A stretch of 64,000 nucleotides of DNA. It comes from Methanococcus voltae (GTDB lineage Archaea; AGJL01; Methanococci; Methanococcales; Methanococcaceae). The DNA lies in assembly GCF_024807655.1 (NCBI RefSeq), contig NZ_JANUCR010000003.1, positions 186,001 to 250,000 on the forward strand, given 5' to 3'. The notes under the pieces are model-generated. The model was not told the DNA's origin and searched no databases. It saw nothing but the letters and a program-made list of their open reading frames with translations. Of the stretch, positions 39,242-49,895 are shown piece after piece (the stretch's first letter is position 1; each line of letters starts with the position of its first letter). The position numbers and the translations under genes are program-made.

Positions 39242-40468
39242 ATGCCGAATTTAGAAAGATTATCAGAAAGGACTCAAACAATAATTAACGATGAAAGAGA
39301 AAATATAATCCATACCTATGGACGATTACCTGTCGTACTTACAAAAGGAAAAGGTATGAAAGTTTATGACATTGACGGGAATGAATACCTTGACTTTTTG
39401 GGCGGTATTGCTGTTAACAATATGGGGCACTGTAATCCTGAAATTGTGGAAGCCCTAAAATCACAGATTGACAATTTGATGCATATTTCAAATATTTATT
39501 ACAATGTTCCACAGGTTGAACTTGGTAAAATGCTTGTCGAATTAAGCGGTTTGGACAAGTCATTCTTTTGCAACAGCGGTGCAGAAGCAAATGAAGCTGC
39601 AATAAAGCTTGCTCGACGATATGGTAAACAAATTAGTAGCAAAAAAGGATTTATTAAAAGTGGAGAAGTTATATCCATGGAGCACTCTTTCCACGGTAGA
39701 ACATTAACGACCGTTACTGCTACGCCAAAACCAAAATATCAGGAAGGTTTCGAACCATTACCTACAGGTTTTAGATATGCTCCTTTCAATGATATAGAAG
39801 CGCTTAAAAGTATGGTTTCAGAACATACCTCTGCAATAATCATTGAACCTGTTCAAGGTGAGGGTGGAATTTACCCTGTTGATAAAGAATACTTAAAAGA
39901 AGTTAGAAAAATCTGCGATGAGCTTGATATCGTATTGATATTTGATGAAGTTCAATGCGGTATGGGCAGAACTGGCAAAATGTTTGCTTGCGAGCACTAC
40001 GGCGTAAAACCAGACATTATTACACTTGCTAAGGCACTTGGAAATGGTTTCCCAATCGGTGCAATCATTGCTAAAGAAGAAGTTGCGGAAGCTTTCCAAC
40101 CTGGAAGCCACGGCACCACATTTGGAGGTAATCCAATGGCTTGCGCTACAGCAATAAAAACTTTAGAATTACTTAAAAATCAGCTTGATTATACATTGGA
40201 AATAGGTAAATATTTCAAAATGAGATTAGAAGAATTAAAAAATAAGTACGGATTTATAAAGGAAGTAAGAGGATTAGGTCTTATGTTGGGCATAGATTTG
40301 TCATTTAATGGCTCAAATATTGTGCCTGAAATGCTTGAAAAGGGATACCTTATAAATTGTACGTCTGATACAGTATTAAGATTCTTACCACCATTGATTG
40401 TTGAAAGGGAACATATTGATGGATTAATAAACTCATTAGATGAAATATTTTCAAAAATAGAACAATAA
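39242..40468 (+). CDS. argD: Acetylornithine aminotransferase
   Basis: The class III PLP aminotransferase of arginine synthesis has 408 residues from the ATG at 39242. A GTG at 39230 in frame is the likely annotation trap, since TGAGG lies just ahead of the ATG. Motifs include YLDFLGGIAVNNMGHCNPEI, SGAEANEAAIKLARRYG, FHGRTLTTVTAT, EPVQGEGGIYPV, FDEVQCGMGRTGK and the PLP lysine region ITLAKALGNGFPIGA. In methanogens this family may also act in lysine synthesis. Its neighbours do not belong to the arginine pathway. Confidence 0.93.
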   Translation: MPNLERLSERTQTIINDERENIIHTYGRLPVVLTKGKGMKVYDIDGNEYLDFLGGIAVNNMGHCNPEIVEALKSQIDNLMHISNIYYNVPQVELGKMLVELSGLDKSFFCNSGAEANEAAIKLARRYGKQISSKKGFIKSGEVISMEHSFHGRTLTTVTATPKPKYQEGFEPLPTGFRYAPFNDIEALKSMVSEHTSAIIIEPVQGEGGIYPVDKEYLKEVRKICDELDIVLIFDEVQCGMGRTGKMFACEHYGVKPDIITLAKALGNGFPIGAIIAKEEVAEAFQPGSHGTTFGGNPMACATAIKTLELLKNQLDYTLEIGKYFKMRLEELKNKYGFIKEVRGLGLMLGIDLSFNGSNIVPEMLEKGYLINCTSDTVLRFLPPLIVEREHIDGLINSLDEIFSKIEQ

Positions 40469-40620
40469 TAAAATAACTATAATAAATAAAATAATTAATA
40501 TAAACTAACTAATATAAACTAACTAATATGAATAAAATAGATAAATTAAAAAAAAATTATTTTTATATTTTATTTTTTTATTTTAATTTAATTTTCTTTT
40601 CTTCTTTTTTTCGTGTTTAA

Positions 40621-41589
40621 TTAATCTTGAATACCTTTTTCAGTAATTCTAAATATTGCTTCGGAATCAGGTAAGTGAGGTGAGTCGTACAATTTAGCAA
40701 CTCTTTTGTCGCCTTTTCCTTTTCTAACAAAGAATCTGAATGTAGCTGCGTGCCCTACGATGTGTCCACCGATTGCTTGCTCTGCCATACCAAAGAATGC
40801 GTCCGGTTTTGCTGAAACCTGGTTTGTAACGAGTACTACACAGTTGAAAAGGTCTGCTAACTTGTTTAATGTTGCCATATGCCTACCTAATTTTTGCTGT
40901 CTTTCAGCTAATTTTCCTCTACCGGTGTATTCATTTCTGAATGTACTGGTTAAAGAATCAATTACGACTAATTTAATGTTGTTTCCATCATTTATAAGGT
41001 CTTCTATCTTTTCAGCAAATAACATCTGCATATCTGAGTTATAAGCTCTTGCTACAAATGTATTATCCAAAATTGTTTGACCTTCAATTCCTGCGTGTTC
41101 TGCCATTTGCATAATTCTCTCAGGTCTAAATGTACCTTCGGTATCGATGTAAACAGCTTTTGGTGCAGCTAATTCCTCATCCGAAACTGCACTTTCGTCA
41201 AAGAATATGCAATCAGGACGTTGTAAGTTTACACAGCTTTGGTGCATAATCTGAGTTTTACCGCTTCCGAAAACCCCTGCAAATTCAGTCACTGATTGAC
41301 TTTCTAATCCGCCACCTAAAACGTTGTCTAATTCTCCGCTGTTAGTGGATAATTTCCATACTGTGCTTCTTTGTTTCAATAAGTCTATACCACTTTTAAA
41401 ACCCAAATCACATAAGTCTCTTGCACCCATAATCATTTTAGCGGCTGCTTTTTCACTTATGCCTTCAATATCGGTTAATTCACCCACTGTAGCAGTAGCT
41501 ATTTTCATAAAATCTATGTATCCACCTTCTGCTAATTTTTCAGCGGTTGAAGGACCTACTCCCGGCAAATCAGTTAAATTATCACTCAT
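40621..41589 (-). CDS. radA: DNA recombinase RadA
   Basis: The 322-residue archaeal RecA/Rad51 homologue is at the same length as the well-studied M. voltae protein and very similar to it as I recall it. The N-terminal helix-hairpin-helix domain is [15 protein letters not shown], Walker A is [14 protein letters not shown], Walker B is [21 protein letters not shown], and the L2 region [12 protein letters not shown] and the ending [10 protein letters not shown] are typical. It forms filaments on single-stranded DNA for homologous recombination. The GGTGAG site precedes the ATG. Confidence 0.97.
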   Translation of the reverse strand: MSDNLTDLPGVGPSTAEKLAEGGYIDFMKIATATVGELTDIEGISEKAAAKMIMGARDLCDLGFKSGIDLLKQRSTVWKLSTNSGELDNVLGGGLESQSVTEFAGVFGSGKTQIMHQSCVNLQRPDCIFFDESAVSDEELAAPKAVYIDTEGTFRPERIMQMAEHAGIEGQTILDNTFVARAYNSDMQMLFAEKIEDLINDGNNIKLVVIDSLTSTFRNEYTGRGKLAERQQKLGRHMATLNKLADLFNCVVLVTNQVSAKPDAFFGMAEQAIGGHIVGHAATFRFFVRKGKGDKRVAKLYDSPHLPDSEAIFRITEKGIQD

Positions 41590-42240
41590 AAACTCACCTT
41601 ATTATTAACTTGTAATATATTAACAAATACAAATATAATAATTTTTATGTTCATTATATTCAAAGTATTTAATTTTAGGTTTTTAATTTTAGATTTTTAA
41701 GTATGGGTTTAAAAATAGAACGATATCCATTAAATTTTACTAAAATTGATTTTTATTCGTTGAAATTATAATTTTAGTAATTGCTCTTTGCGATACACAT
41801 TAAATTGTTATTAACTTATTTTAAATAGTATTCATATGTCTCGAATGTGTATAAATTTTTATTAATAACTACAGAATATTAATAATAATTTCATATATTT
41901 TTAAAATTATATATTATTTTGTAATTAATTTTATTTTATTTGCAAATGGATATAAGTTCATAAAGCTGTTTAAATTTATTTAAAATGTATTTATAATATA
42001 TTTAACCATATTATAGATTAGTCCTAAGAACTATATAATCGTAAATCTAAATTTATTTATTTTTTGTAAATTTATTCATTTTATAGATTGATTATATAGT
42101 ATATATATTTTATTAATTAAAAAATATGGCGATTAATAAATATAATAAATCTACTGAAAAACTAAACTACAAATAATTATGATAAAATAAGATAAAATAA
42201 GATAAAATAATATAAAATAATATAAAATAAAAAAAGGTAA
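41590..42240. other. 651-base AT-rich intergenic region, no gene seen
   Basis: It lies upstream of radA and downstream of a small membrane protein gene. An 11-bp inverted repeat (ttactaaaatt/aattttagtaa, 41737-41780) and short AT repeats are present. No frame or RNA was supported. It probably holds the radA promoter near its left end. Confidence 0.35.
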
Positions 42241-42624
42241 TTAATAAAGTAATTCATAAGTTGCCGAATAAATATTTTGCCCGTCAGCAATTGATAAGCC
42301 TATCACAATTGCAATAAGTATGATTCCTAATATTAACGAAGGTATTTCGATAATAAAACCGTTTTTATAGGTTGTTTTAAAGAATTCTTTATTTATGTAG
42401 AAATTCATCACATAACTTAATATAACCCCTAAAGGAACGTATGCAAAGACTATTCCCACAAAAAATTTGATAATAGACACTTTAGTAATTAATGTCATAT
42501 CACTATCCATTTTAGCAATTTTTACCCCCAAATAAGTTAGAAAAATTTGCAAAACCATTCCAATTAATAATAATGCAACAATAAAAACCGCAGAAAGTCC
42601 TGCAACAATTTCAAAAGTATTCAT
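42241..42624 (-). CDS. Small membrane protein, paralogue of the next gene
   Basis: The 127-residue protein consists of about four hydrophobic helices. It shares the motif IKFFVG…NFYINKEFFKTTYKNGFIIEIP with its neighbour, so the pair arose by tandem duplication. It has a GGTGAAATT site before the ATG. It is not a member of any family I recognise. Charged residues are few and no catalytic motif is seen. It lies 138 bases downstream of its paralogue. Confidence 0.65.
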   Translation of the reverse strand: MNTFEIVAGLSAVFIVALLLIGMVLQIFLTYLGVKIAKMDSDMTLITKVSIIKFFVGIVFAYVPLGVILSYVMNFYINKEFFKTTYKNGFIIEIPSLILGIILIAIVIGLSIADGQNIYSATYELLY

Positions 42625-42761
42625 AATTTCACCAAACTATAACCCGTATATATTAATTCTAACTATATATTATCATAAATTATATAGTTTTTCATAGGGT
42701 TTAAAAATACAGAACTTTAATAAATATATAATATATAAAAAATAAAAAAATAAAAAAATAG

Positions 42762-43172
42762 TTAGTTAAGTTGAGTAACCGTAGCTGAAGATGGGTCAAG
42801 GGTTAAATAACCTACCCCGAGTACCATAAGGATTATTAATACGATTCCCAAGAGTATTCCAAAGATTATTAATGGTAATTCGATAATAAAACCATTTTTC
42901 CAGTCTGTTTTAAAGAATTCTTTATTTATATACGTTGCAGCCAATAGGGCGAGTATAAATCCCATTGGAAACATATTTAAAATTGCACTGGCTAACGATT
43001 TATACAAAGATACTTTAGCAATTTCTTTAAATTCAGAATCTATTTTAACGATTTTTAAACCAATACATGTATTTATAAGCTCTAAAACAAAACTAATAAC
43101 AAAAGCTAACGCGAAAACTGCTATTACGCCCATTCCCAAAAATCCAAGTCCTAACATAGTGTCTGCAGGCAT
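42762..43172 (-). CDS. Small membrane protein, paralogue of the neighbouring gene
   Basis: The 136-residue, four-helix membrane protein carries the segment TYINKEFFKTDWKNGFIIELP and a similar KIVKIDSEFKEIAKVSLYKS region to the downstream gene (AKMDSDMTLITKVSIIKF). A GGTGAGAAA ribosome binding site precedes the ATG. The two genes probably form an operon and a duplicated pair. The function is not known, and the rest of the neighbourhood (radA, cbiT) gives no help. Confidence 0.65.
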   Translation of the reverse strand: MPADTMLGLGFLGMGVIAVFALAFVISFVLELINTCIGLKIVKIDSEFKEIAKVSLYKSLASAILNMFPMGFILALLAATYINKEFFKTDWKNGFIIELPLIIFGILLGIVLIILMVLGVGYLTLDPSSATVTQLN

Positions 43173-43422
43173 TTTCTCACCAACATTATAATTTTTTTAA
43201 TAGAATTAATTTATTTATTCCACATATTATATAGGTAATATATCCCAAATTTTATTTATTATCCAATATTCTATATTCCATATTTTAGCAATTTTATTAA
43301 TTTTATTAATAAAATATAATTTAAATTAAATTATGTTATTATATATACCATTAATTATGTACTTAATAGTATAAAAGTAATTAGTAATTAAAATATCAAA
43401 TAAACAATATAAAGGCGATAAG

Positions 43423-44010
43423 TTGATTAAAGATGAAGATTTTATTAGGAACGAAAGTGTACCTCTTACAAAAGAAGAGATTAGAGCATTAAGTTTATCA
43501 AAACTAAATTTAACACACGACGATATTGTTATAGACATTGGTTGCGGTAGCGGAGGAATGACTGTTGAGATAGCTACTATAGCTAAAAAAGCTTATGCGA
43601 TAGATAATAATGAAGATGCAATCAATACTACAAACGCCAATTTGGAAAAATTTGATATAAAAAACTGTGAAGTAATATCTGGGGACGCTAAAGAAGAATT
43701 GGAAAAAATACTAAATAATATATCCTCCGAAACTGTCAAAACTGAGGAAACTGCTAAAAATTTAAAAATATTTATCGGCGGTACTCAAAATATTGAAGAA
43801 ATTTTAAGCATAATAAATAAGTATGGTATAAAAACAGTTGTATCAAATACCATTGTTGTGAATACGGGCTTAAAAATTGCTGAAATATTGGAAAACTATG
43901 ATTATGAAATTGATTTAATTAATATGACTGTTTCATACGGTAGAAGGATAAAATCAGGATATATGATGATGGCAAGGAATCCTATTACCATAATAACGGC
44001 TAAAAAATAA
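43423..44010 (+). CDS. cbiT: Cobalt-precorrin-6B/7 C15-methyltransferase (decarboxylating)
   Basis: The 195-residue SAM-dependent methyltransferase of anaerobic corrinoid synthesis contains the SAM motif IDIGCGSGGMTVEIA, the segment KLNLTHDDIVIDIG, and IFIGGTQNIEEILSI, as in CbiT/CobL C-terminal domains. It starts with a TTG (LIKDEDFIRNESVPLTKEEIRAL family start) behind GGCGAT. It works in the same pathway as cbiP and hemB in this window, though unlinked to them. Confidence 0.9.
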   Translation: MIKDEDFIRNESVPLTKEEIRALSLSKLNLTHDDIVIDIGCGSGGMTVEIATIAKKAYAIDNNEDAINTTNANLEKFDIKNCEVISGDAKEELEKILNNISSETVKTEETAKNLKIFIGGTQNIEEILSIINKYGIKTVVSNTIVVNTGLKIAEILENYDYEIDLINMTVSYGRRIKSGYMMMARNPITIITAKK

Positions 44011-44031
44011 ATATGAAAAAATTAAGTATAA

Positions 44032-44445
44032 TTAATCATATTTACCTACGAGTGCTATTTTGTAGCCAGTAGACTGAATTACCTTTAATAACGTATCTAT
44101 TCGGGGTTTATACTCCTTATCAGATTTAAGACGATGTGCAATTGAAAAAGATATGCCATTTTCCTTAGATAAGCAGTATGTAGATTTATCTTTTAAAATT
44201 TGACCAAATTCCTCCTTAAATCCTTGAAAGTCATCTATTACAAATATTTCACATATTTCAGAATATAATTCTGAATTTATTGAGTTATTTAAAACATTAT
44301 TATTAGTTTTATTAATTTTGCTAAGTTTATTATTAATATTATTTCTATTAATATTTTTATTAGTTTTATTATTTTTATTAGTTTTATTAGTTTTATTATT
44401 TTTTTCCATATTTTTATTTTTCGTGAGATTTTTAATGATATACAC
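44032..44445 (-). CDS. Helix-turn-helix-like protein with Asn/Lys-rich N-terminus
   Basis: The 137-residue product has an N-terminal half that is low complexity (runs of Asn, Lys, Thr, Ile). Its C-terminal half (FKEEFGQILKDKSTYCLSKENGISFSIAHRLKSDKEYKPRIDTLLKVIQSTGYKIALVGKYD) resembles HigA/XRE-type helix-turn-helix antitoxins or regulators. No toxin gene is adjacent. The start is uncertain: the GTG at 44445 or a later ATG (MEKNNK). It is convergent with cbiT, with 22 bases between their stops. Confidence 0.5.
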   Translation of the reverse strand: MYIIKNLTKNKNMEKNNKTNKTNKNNKTNKNINRNNINNKLSKINKTNNNVLNNSINSELYSEICEIFVIDDFQGFKEEFGQILKDKSTYCLSKENGISFSIAHRLKSDKEYKPRIDTLLKVIQSTGYKIALVGKYD

Positions 44446-44707
44446 CCCCGTGAGAGAAAGATATGAGTGTGTATTTTAAGTACATATATGGAGTAATTAG
44501 GCATTTGAATTCATTAAAAGCCTTATATATATTAAATTCCGAAGACTCTTTATAGTTTTCTATATATAATATCATAATGAAATTAGTTAATAATTAATAA
44601 TTAAGAAGTAATAATTAAGAAGTAATAATTAAATAATAGATATTAAAATTTAAATTTAAAATTTTAAATAAGAATTATCGATTAATCAGTTTAGCAAAGT
44701 GATATTT

Positions 44708-46015
44708 TTGAGTAGTATGTGTTCAATTTGCAAAGGTAGAAAGAATTTATGTGGTAGAAGTAAATGTTTAATTCTTCAAAAATTCAGAATTTCCAAAAAA
44801 TTTAAAGGATTAATCGAAAAAAAGGAATTCTTTGGAGCATCTCCTCCGAGTTTATTTGTAGGAGAATATGGATACCCTAAAGTACGTATTGGCCCTATGT
44901 TGCCAACTTTTGGAGATGTGGAACAAGTAAATGAACTATTGAATGAAAATACAAATACAAATATCGAATCTAAATCGGAATTCGATATAAGCAAGCTTGA
45001 AAATCCTAAAAACTGGACAAATAGCTCCATTGATGAGATTATGCACTATCGGTCAATGTTGGTTATGGGAGAAACCAAATCAAACGTTAAAGTTGAAAAT
45101 AATTATAGAGACGCTAATTTACCAACTTCTACGAAATATATAGATAATATACAAGAAATTGCTATGTCGATAAAACCTGTGGATAGTGAGATGAAACTAC
45201 TAAAAAATCCTAAAATGGTTTTAGGTATGAGCTCTTATACATCTCCCATGGGTGCAAAAGAAAACCTTTTAAAATTTGATATTGCAGAGAACCCAAAAAT
45301 TCCTAAAAAAACGGATAGTGTTGTTAATGATGAATTAAAAGCATTAGAAGGTGTTATGAGTCTTTACAATTCAGGATTTGACGAATATTATATTATAAAA
45401 CTACTGTCTACCGGTTTGATGGGTGTTGACAAAAAAATTGTACCTACAAAATGGAGTATAACTGCTGTACAGGATATGATTGGCAAGGAATTACGTAAAG
45501 AAGTAATTGGATACAATGTAATTAATAATTATGAGCTATACCACGCTGAACTATTGGGAAACAGATATTTCATACTATTGATACCTGATTTATACGCCTT
45601 TGAAGCTATGGAAGTATGGTTAAAAGGTTCATTGTATGGTAGGGTAGCGGAATACCATGTATGTGGAGATTATGAAGGAATTAAAGGATTAAAAGGATAT
45701 GTAAAAGAAACTGCGGGAGCTTTTCACGCTTCACGGTTAAGTGTTATGGAAAATCTACATAAACGGAAAAAACAAGCTAAAATCGTTGTAATAAGGGAAA
45801 TTACGCCAGATTATTATGCTCCAGTAGGAGTTTGGCAAATTCGACAAGGTGTTAAACTTGCAATGGATAGTAAAAAAATTGGCGAATTTGACACCTTAAA
45901 ATCAGCCCTTTTGGGTTTAGAACAGTATTTGATAGTTCCAGTTGATAAATACGTTGAAAAAAGTAAAATATTAAAAATAACAAATAGACAGACATTATTA
46001 GAACAATTTCTTTAA
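44708..46015 (+). CDS. nreA: Archaeal DNA repair protein NreA
   Basis: The protein matches the Nre family (COG1602): an N-terminal zinc-binding motif (CSICKGRKNLCGRSKC), then FFGASPPSLFVGEYGYPKVRIGPMLP, SKWSITAVQDMIG and YAPVGVWQIRQGVK. The C-terminus RQTLLEQFL fits the PCNA-interacting PIP box (Q..L..FL), as known for NreA. The family is linked to repair of damaged DNA. GTGAT at 44699 looks like part of the ribosome binding site, so TTG at 44708 or ATG at 44717 is the probable start. It is next to radA within 3 kb, consistent with a repair cluster. Confidence 0.85.
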   Translation: MSSMCSICKGRKNLCGRSKCLILQKFRISKKFKGLIEKKEFFGASPPSLFVGEYGYPKVRIGPMLPTFGDVEQVNELLNENTNTNIESKSEFDISKLENPKNWTNSSIDEIMHYRSMLVMGETKSNVKVENNYRDANLPTSTKYIDNIQEIAMSIKPVDSEMKLLKNPKMVLGMSSYTSPMGAKENLLKFDIAENPKIPKKTDSVVNDELKALEGVMSLYNSGFDEYYIIKLLSTGLMGVDKKIVPTKWSITAVQDMIGKELRKEVIGYNVINNYELYHAELLGNRYFILLIPDLYAFEAMEVWLKGSLYGRVAEYHVCGDYEGIKGLKGYVKETAGAFHASRLSVMENLHKRKKQAKIVVIREITPDYYAPVGVWQIRQGVKLAMDSKKIGEFDTLKSALLGLEQYLIVPVDKYVEKSKILKITNRQTLLEQFL

Positions 46016-46151
46016 TTATTGGTCGTATTTATTATTTTATTAGTTTATTAGTTTATTATTTTATTATCTTTTATTCTTTTTTATTTATTCTTTTTTATTT
46101 GAGTAATTAGTAATTCTTAATTATTAATCATTAATTATTAGTTTTTTATAA

Positions 46152-46421
46152 TTAATATCTCCAATATTTTATGAAATTTCCTTTATTTTTAACATTTAAA
46201 ATTAATTTACATCCTTCTGTCCAACTATCCGATTCAGTCCTTAAAAAAACAAGGTCATCAAACACATTCTCTATTTCTGATTTTTCTATCTCGACTACTT
46301 CCCCCGTATCTACCCAAGAACCAGAGACTTTTTCGAGACTTTTCTTATCGAGTAAGCTTTCAGCCTTTATTTTTGTTAAATCGCTTAACCTATCAATTTT
46401 TTGGATTCTTCTAACCTTCAT
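46152..46421 (-). CDS. Unrecognised small protein, 89 residues
   Basis: I do not recognise a family. The start at 46421 is supported by GGTGGGT a few bases ahead, although an in-frame ATG lies 12 bases earlier. It is basic at the N-terminus (MKVRRIQKIDRLSDLTKIKAESLLDK) and has a small beta-like C-terminal part (TGEVVEIEKSEIENVFDDLVFLR). No membrane helix is present. It is convergent with nreA, and ftsY lies upstream on the same strand. Confidence 0.5.
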   Translation of the reverse strand: MKVRRIQKIDRLSDLTKIKAESLLDKKSLEKVSGSWVDTGEVVEIEKSEIENVFDDLVFLRTESDSWTEGCKLILNVKNKGNFIKYWRY

Positions 46422-46625
46422 ATTACCCACCATTTTTAAATATGCAAGATATTAAACAGTAATAAATATTTTAAATTTAAAGTATTAAAAGTTAATTATT
46501 TTAATCGAGGATATTAATGTTTTATAGAATACTATTTAAAAAATAGTGAAAAATAAAATATAATAAAATATAATAAAATAATGAAAAAATAATAAAAAAA
46601 TAAGGCAATTTAATTTAAAAATATA

Positions 46626-47825
46626 TTAGAATTCTCTTTCAACAGATAATTTCTCTTCATTTTCAGAGAATAACTTATTTACCATCCAATCGACGTCAAA
46701 CTCTTGTAAATCAGAATATCTTTGACCTACGCCCATATATAATATAGGTTTTCCGATTGAGTGTGCAATGGATAAAGCTGCCCCACCTTTTGCATCGGCG
46801 TCTGTTTTAGTCAATATTGCTCCGTCAATGTTAACAGCGTTGTTAAATTCTTCTGCCTGATTTATTGCATCGTTTCCAGCTAATGAATCACCTACAAATA
46901 CCACTAAATCGGGTTTTGTCACTCTAACAACTTTTTTAATCTCAGACATTAAATTTATATTTGTTGTTTGTCTTCCGGCCGTGTCTGCAAGTACTACGTC
47001 AATTTTTTTAGCTTTTGCGTGCTGTATTGCATCAAAAATAACCGCTGCACTATCTGCACCTTTCTGATGTTTAATAACTTTGACTTCAAGATTATTTGCG
47101 TGCTCTTCAAGTTGTTCAATTGCTCCAGCTCTAAATGTATCCCCTGCTGCCATTACAATGCTATGACCATTTTGTTTTAATTTATACGCTAATTTAGATA
47201 TGGAGGTAGTTTTTCCAGTTCCATTTATTCCTAAAAATATGATTACGGCAGGTTCTCCATTTTTATTTTTATTTTGGATTAATTCCTCAATATCAATTTT
47301 TTCCTGTGCCAATATGTTCCTAATTGAGTTTTTAAGGGCTGTTTCTATAATTTCCTCAGGATTGTCCTCACTTGTAATTTTTAAACCGATTAAGCTTTCT
47401 TTAAGTGATTCGATTATATTTTCTACGGTATCGTACGCTACATCAGCCTCTAAAAGTTCTAATTCTAATTCTTCTAATATATCCTCAATATCATCTTCTG
47501 TAAGTATTACTTCCTTACTTAAAACTTTCTTAATACTTTTTGTAATTTTAAATTTGTCTAAAAACCCTACTTTTGTTTTTTCAAATTTATCTAAAACGTT
47601 ATTATTTTTAATTTCTTCATCTTTCTTATGTTCTTTATTTTCATCTTCTTTATTTTCATTATTTTTAATTTCTTCAGTATTTGTATTATCTTTTATATAT
47701 TTTTCTTGTGTTGTTTCTTGTTTTTCGGTTTCGATTTCCTTATCTACCGCTTCGCCCTTTTTATATATTTTATTAGATAATTTACCCATAGTACTTGTTA
47801 ATTTTGATTTAAGGCTTCCAAACAT
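46626..47825 (-). CDS. ftsY: Signal recognition particle receptor FtsY
   Basis: The 399-residue GTPase docks SRP-ribosome complexes at the membrane. Residues ~30-90 are an acidic, low-complexity Lys/Glu/Asn A-domain ([24 protein letters not shown]). The N domain follows, then G motifs: [19 protein letters not shown] (G1), [30 protein letters not shown] (G3), [17 protein letters not shown] (G4) and [13 protein letters not shown]. The GGTGAAATA site precedes the ATG. It is transcribed divergently from nop5. Confidence 0.96.
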   Translation of the reverse strand: MFGSLKSKLTSTMGKLSNKIYKKGEAVDKEIETEKQETTQEKYIKDNTNTEEIKNNENKEDENKEHKKDEEIKNNNVLDKFEKTKVGFLDKFKITKSIKKVLSKEVILTEDDIEDILEELELELLEADVAYDTVENIIESLKESLIGLKITSEDNPEEIIETALKNSIRNILAQEKIDIEELIQNKNKNGEPAVIIFLGINGTGKTTSISKLAYKLKQNGHSIVMAAGDTFRAGAIEQLEEHANNLEVKVIKHQKGADSAAVIFDAIQHAKAKKIDVVLADTAGRQTTNINLMSEIKKVVRVTKPDLVVFVGDSLAGNDAINQAEEFNNAVNIDGAILTKTDADAKGGAALSIAHSIGKPILYMGVGQRYSDLQEFDVDWMVNKLFSENEEKLSVEREF

Positions 47826-48219
47826 TTATTTCACCAAAATGGATTATATAAAATATTAAATATCACATATTAAATATCACATATTAAATATTAAAATATT
47901 TATTTTACCATATTTATTATTATATTACTATATTTTATTACTATATTTTATTATTATATTACTTTGATTATTATATATTACTTTGTTATTCAAACTTATT
48001 TAAGTACATATTTTTATATACTCGATTTCCATATATTAGAGAGATATAGATATAAGATTACATAAAATTTTATTATATTATTTATGTATTAATCATATAG
48101 TTTAATCAAAAATATTATCAAAATTATTATCAGTAATTCTAATCAATAATGTTAATTATTTTAATTTTATTAAATGGAAGGATTATCATTAATAATCTGT
48201 TATTATAACGGTGAGTATA
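47826..48219. other. Divergent intergenic region ftsY/nop5
   Basis: AT-rich, with short repeats (tatcacatattaaa, 47859-47890). The promoters of ftsY and nop5 must lie here. No gene was seen. Confidence 0.35.
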
Positions 48220-49815
48220 ATGCTTAGTGCAATTTTAGTGCCATACGGTATATTTATAGTTAAAAAAGACGATGAAACACAAAATTTTGAAGATATTACA
48301 AACAATATCGTATACTTTAAAAAATTTGATGAAGAAGAAATTCCATCAATTATGTATGAATTAAGGCAAGATGCCAATGAAAAGAAAGAAGAATTAAAAA
48401 ATGCTTTAATTGAAGAAATTAAAGAACTTAAAGAAACTAACGAAAATAAAGAAGATTTAGAAGAAAAAGACGAAAAAGATGAAAAAGATGAAGAAATTGC
48501 TAATTTAGAAAGTTTAAAGATTTTAAACCTTGAAGAATTAGAATCCATCACTTTTGAAGGTTCAAAAATTAAAGCTGAAAATGACGCTATTAGAAACGTT
48601 ATGTATGAATTAGGCGTTCAATATGGCGTATTTGAAGATTTAGAAGATGACTTTTTAAATAAAATGAATGAGTGGACAGTTCAATATACAAAAATGATGA
48701 TGAAAAGAAGTTCACAGGCAAAAGACAAGTTAATTGTACAAACTGTTAACGCATTGGACAACCTCGATGAAACTTTAAATTTATTCTCTGAAAGATTAAG
48801 AGAATGGTATTCATTATATTTCCCTGAAATGGACAACATTGTTAAAAAACAGGACGCATATGTTCAGTTAGTTTCAGAATACGGATTTAGAGAAAACTAT
48901 ACAAGAACAAGGTTAAAAGAAGAAATGCCTCAAAACTTAGCAAGAACTTTATCAGTTGCTGCAAAAAAATCTATGGGTGCTGAAATTTCAGAAGTAGATT
49001 TGCAGATTATAAAAAGCCTTGCTAATGAAATACACAATTTATACAAGTACAGAGAAGAATTATTGGCATATTTAGATAATTCTATGACGGAAGTCGCACC
49101 TAACTTAACCAAAATTGCAGGTCCTTCAATCGGTGCAAGACTTATAAGTCTCGCAGGTGGTATGGACAGACTTTCAATATTGCCTGGTTCAACAATACAG
49201 GTAATCGGTGCTGAAAAAGCATTGTTTGCACACTTAAGAGAAAGGGCAGACTCTCCTAAGCACGGTATCATATTCCAACACCCTTATATCCAAGGTGCTA
49301 CCGGCTGGACACGTGGTAAAATATCAAGAGCTATTGCTTGTAAAATGTCAATTGCGATTAAAGCAGATGTAAGCGGTAATTATATTGCAGACGATTTATC
49401 TGAGCAGATTGATAAAAAAGTAGCAGATATTAAAACCAGATTCCCAAAACCACCTATTAAAAAGAAATCAAAAAGACCTCAAGGAAAAGGAAGACCTGGA
49501 AAACCTGGAGATAGAAGACCTCAAGGAAAAGGAAAACCTCAAAGAAGAGATGGAAACAAAGACGGAAGAGATAGGGGAGACAGAAACGATAAAAAAGACG
49601 GAAGAGACGGAAGAGATAGAAGGGATAGAAGAGATAATCGAGATAATAAAAATAGAGATTCCAGAAATAGACCGGACAATAAAAACAAGAACAATGATAA
49701 AAATATGAATAAAGGCGGTAAAGGTAAAAACAACCAAGGTCAAGCTGGCAAAGGAGAAAAACGTAAAGTTGAAAGAGTTGTTATCGGAAAAACGTCTTCA
49801 AAAATTAACAAATAA
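48220..49815 (+). CDS. nop5: Nop5 (Nop56/58) C/D box RNP scaffold protein
   Basis: From the ATG at 48220 (GTG at 48211 is likely the ribosome binding site) the protein has 531 residues. It has an N-terminal fibrillarin-binding domain with a Lys/Glu/Asp-rich insertion, a coiled-coil, and the Nop domain (GPSIGARLISLAGGMDRLSILPGSTIQVIGAEKALFAHL; GIIFQHPYIQG), which holds the L7Ae-RNA complex. A basic tail of about 100 residues is rich in Lys/Arg/Asp/Gly (RPQGKGRPGKPGDRRPQGKG, then RDR/GRD repeats). Archaeal Nop5 usually has a shorter tail. The fibrillarin gene follows at 80 bases, as is general in archaea. Confidence 0.95.
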   Translation: MLSAILVPYGIFIVKKDDETQNFEDITNNIVYFKKFDEEEIPSIMYELRQDANEKKEELKNALIEEIKELKETNENKEDLEEKDEKDEKDEEIANLESLKILNLEELESITFEGSKIKAENDAIRNVMYELGVQYGVFEDLEDDFLNKMNEWTVQYTKMMMKRSSQAKDKLIVQTVNALDNLDETLNLFSERLREWYSLYFPEMDNIVKKQDAYVQLVSEYGFRENYTRTRLKEEMPQNLARTLSVAAKKSMGAEISEVDLQIIKSLANEIHNLYKYREELLAYLDNSMTEVAPNLTKIAGPSIGARLISLAGGMDRLSILPGSTIQVIGAEKALFAHLRERADSPKHGIIFQHPYIQGATGWTRGKISRAIACKMSIAIKADVSGNYIADDLSEQIDKKVADIKTRFPKPPIKKKSKRPQGKGRPGKPGDRRPQGKGKPQRRDGNKDGRDRGDRNDKKDGRDGRDRRDRRDNRDNKNRDSRNRPDNKNKNNDKNMNKGGKGKNNQGQAGKGEKRKVERVVIGKTSSKINK

Positions 49816-49895
49816 TTATAATGAAAATAATAATGAAAAATATAATAAATATTTTTAAAAATATTTTATTTTAAATTTAAAATGTCGGTGGTCAT

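Noticed and set aside
44032-44445. Toxin-antitoxin pair
   Set aside because: Only an antitoxin-like HTH protein is visible; the neighbours are cbiT (convergent) and nreA (divergent), and there is no adjacent RelE/HigB-like frame.
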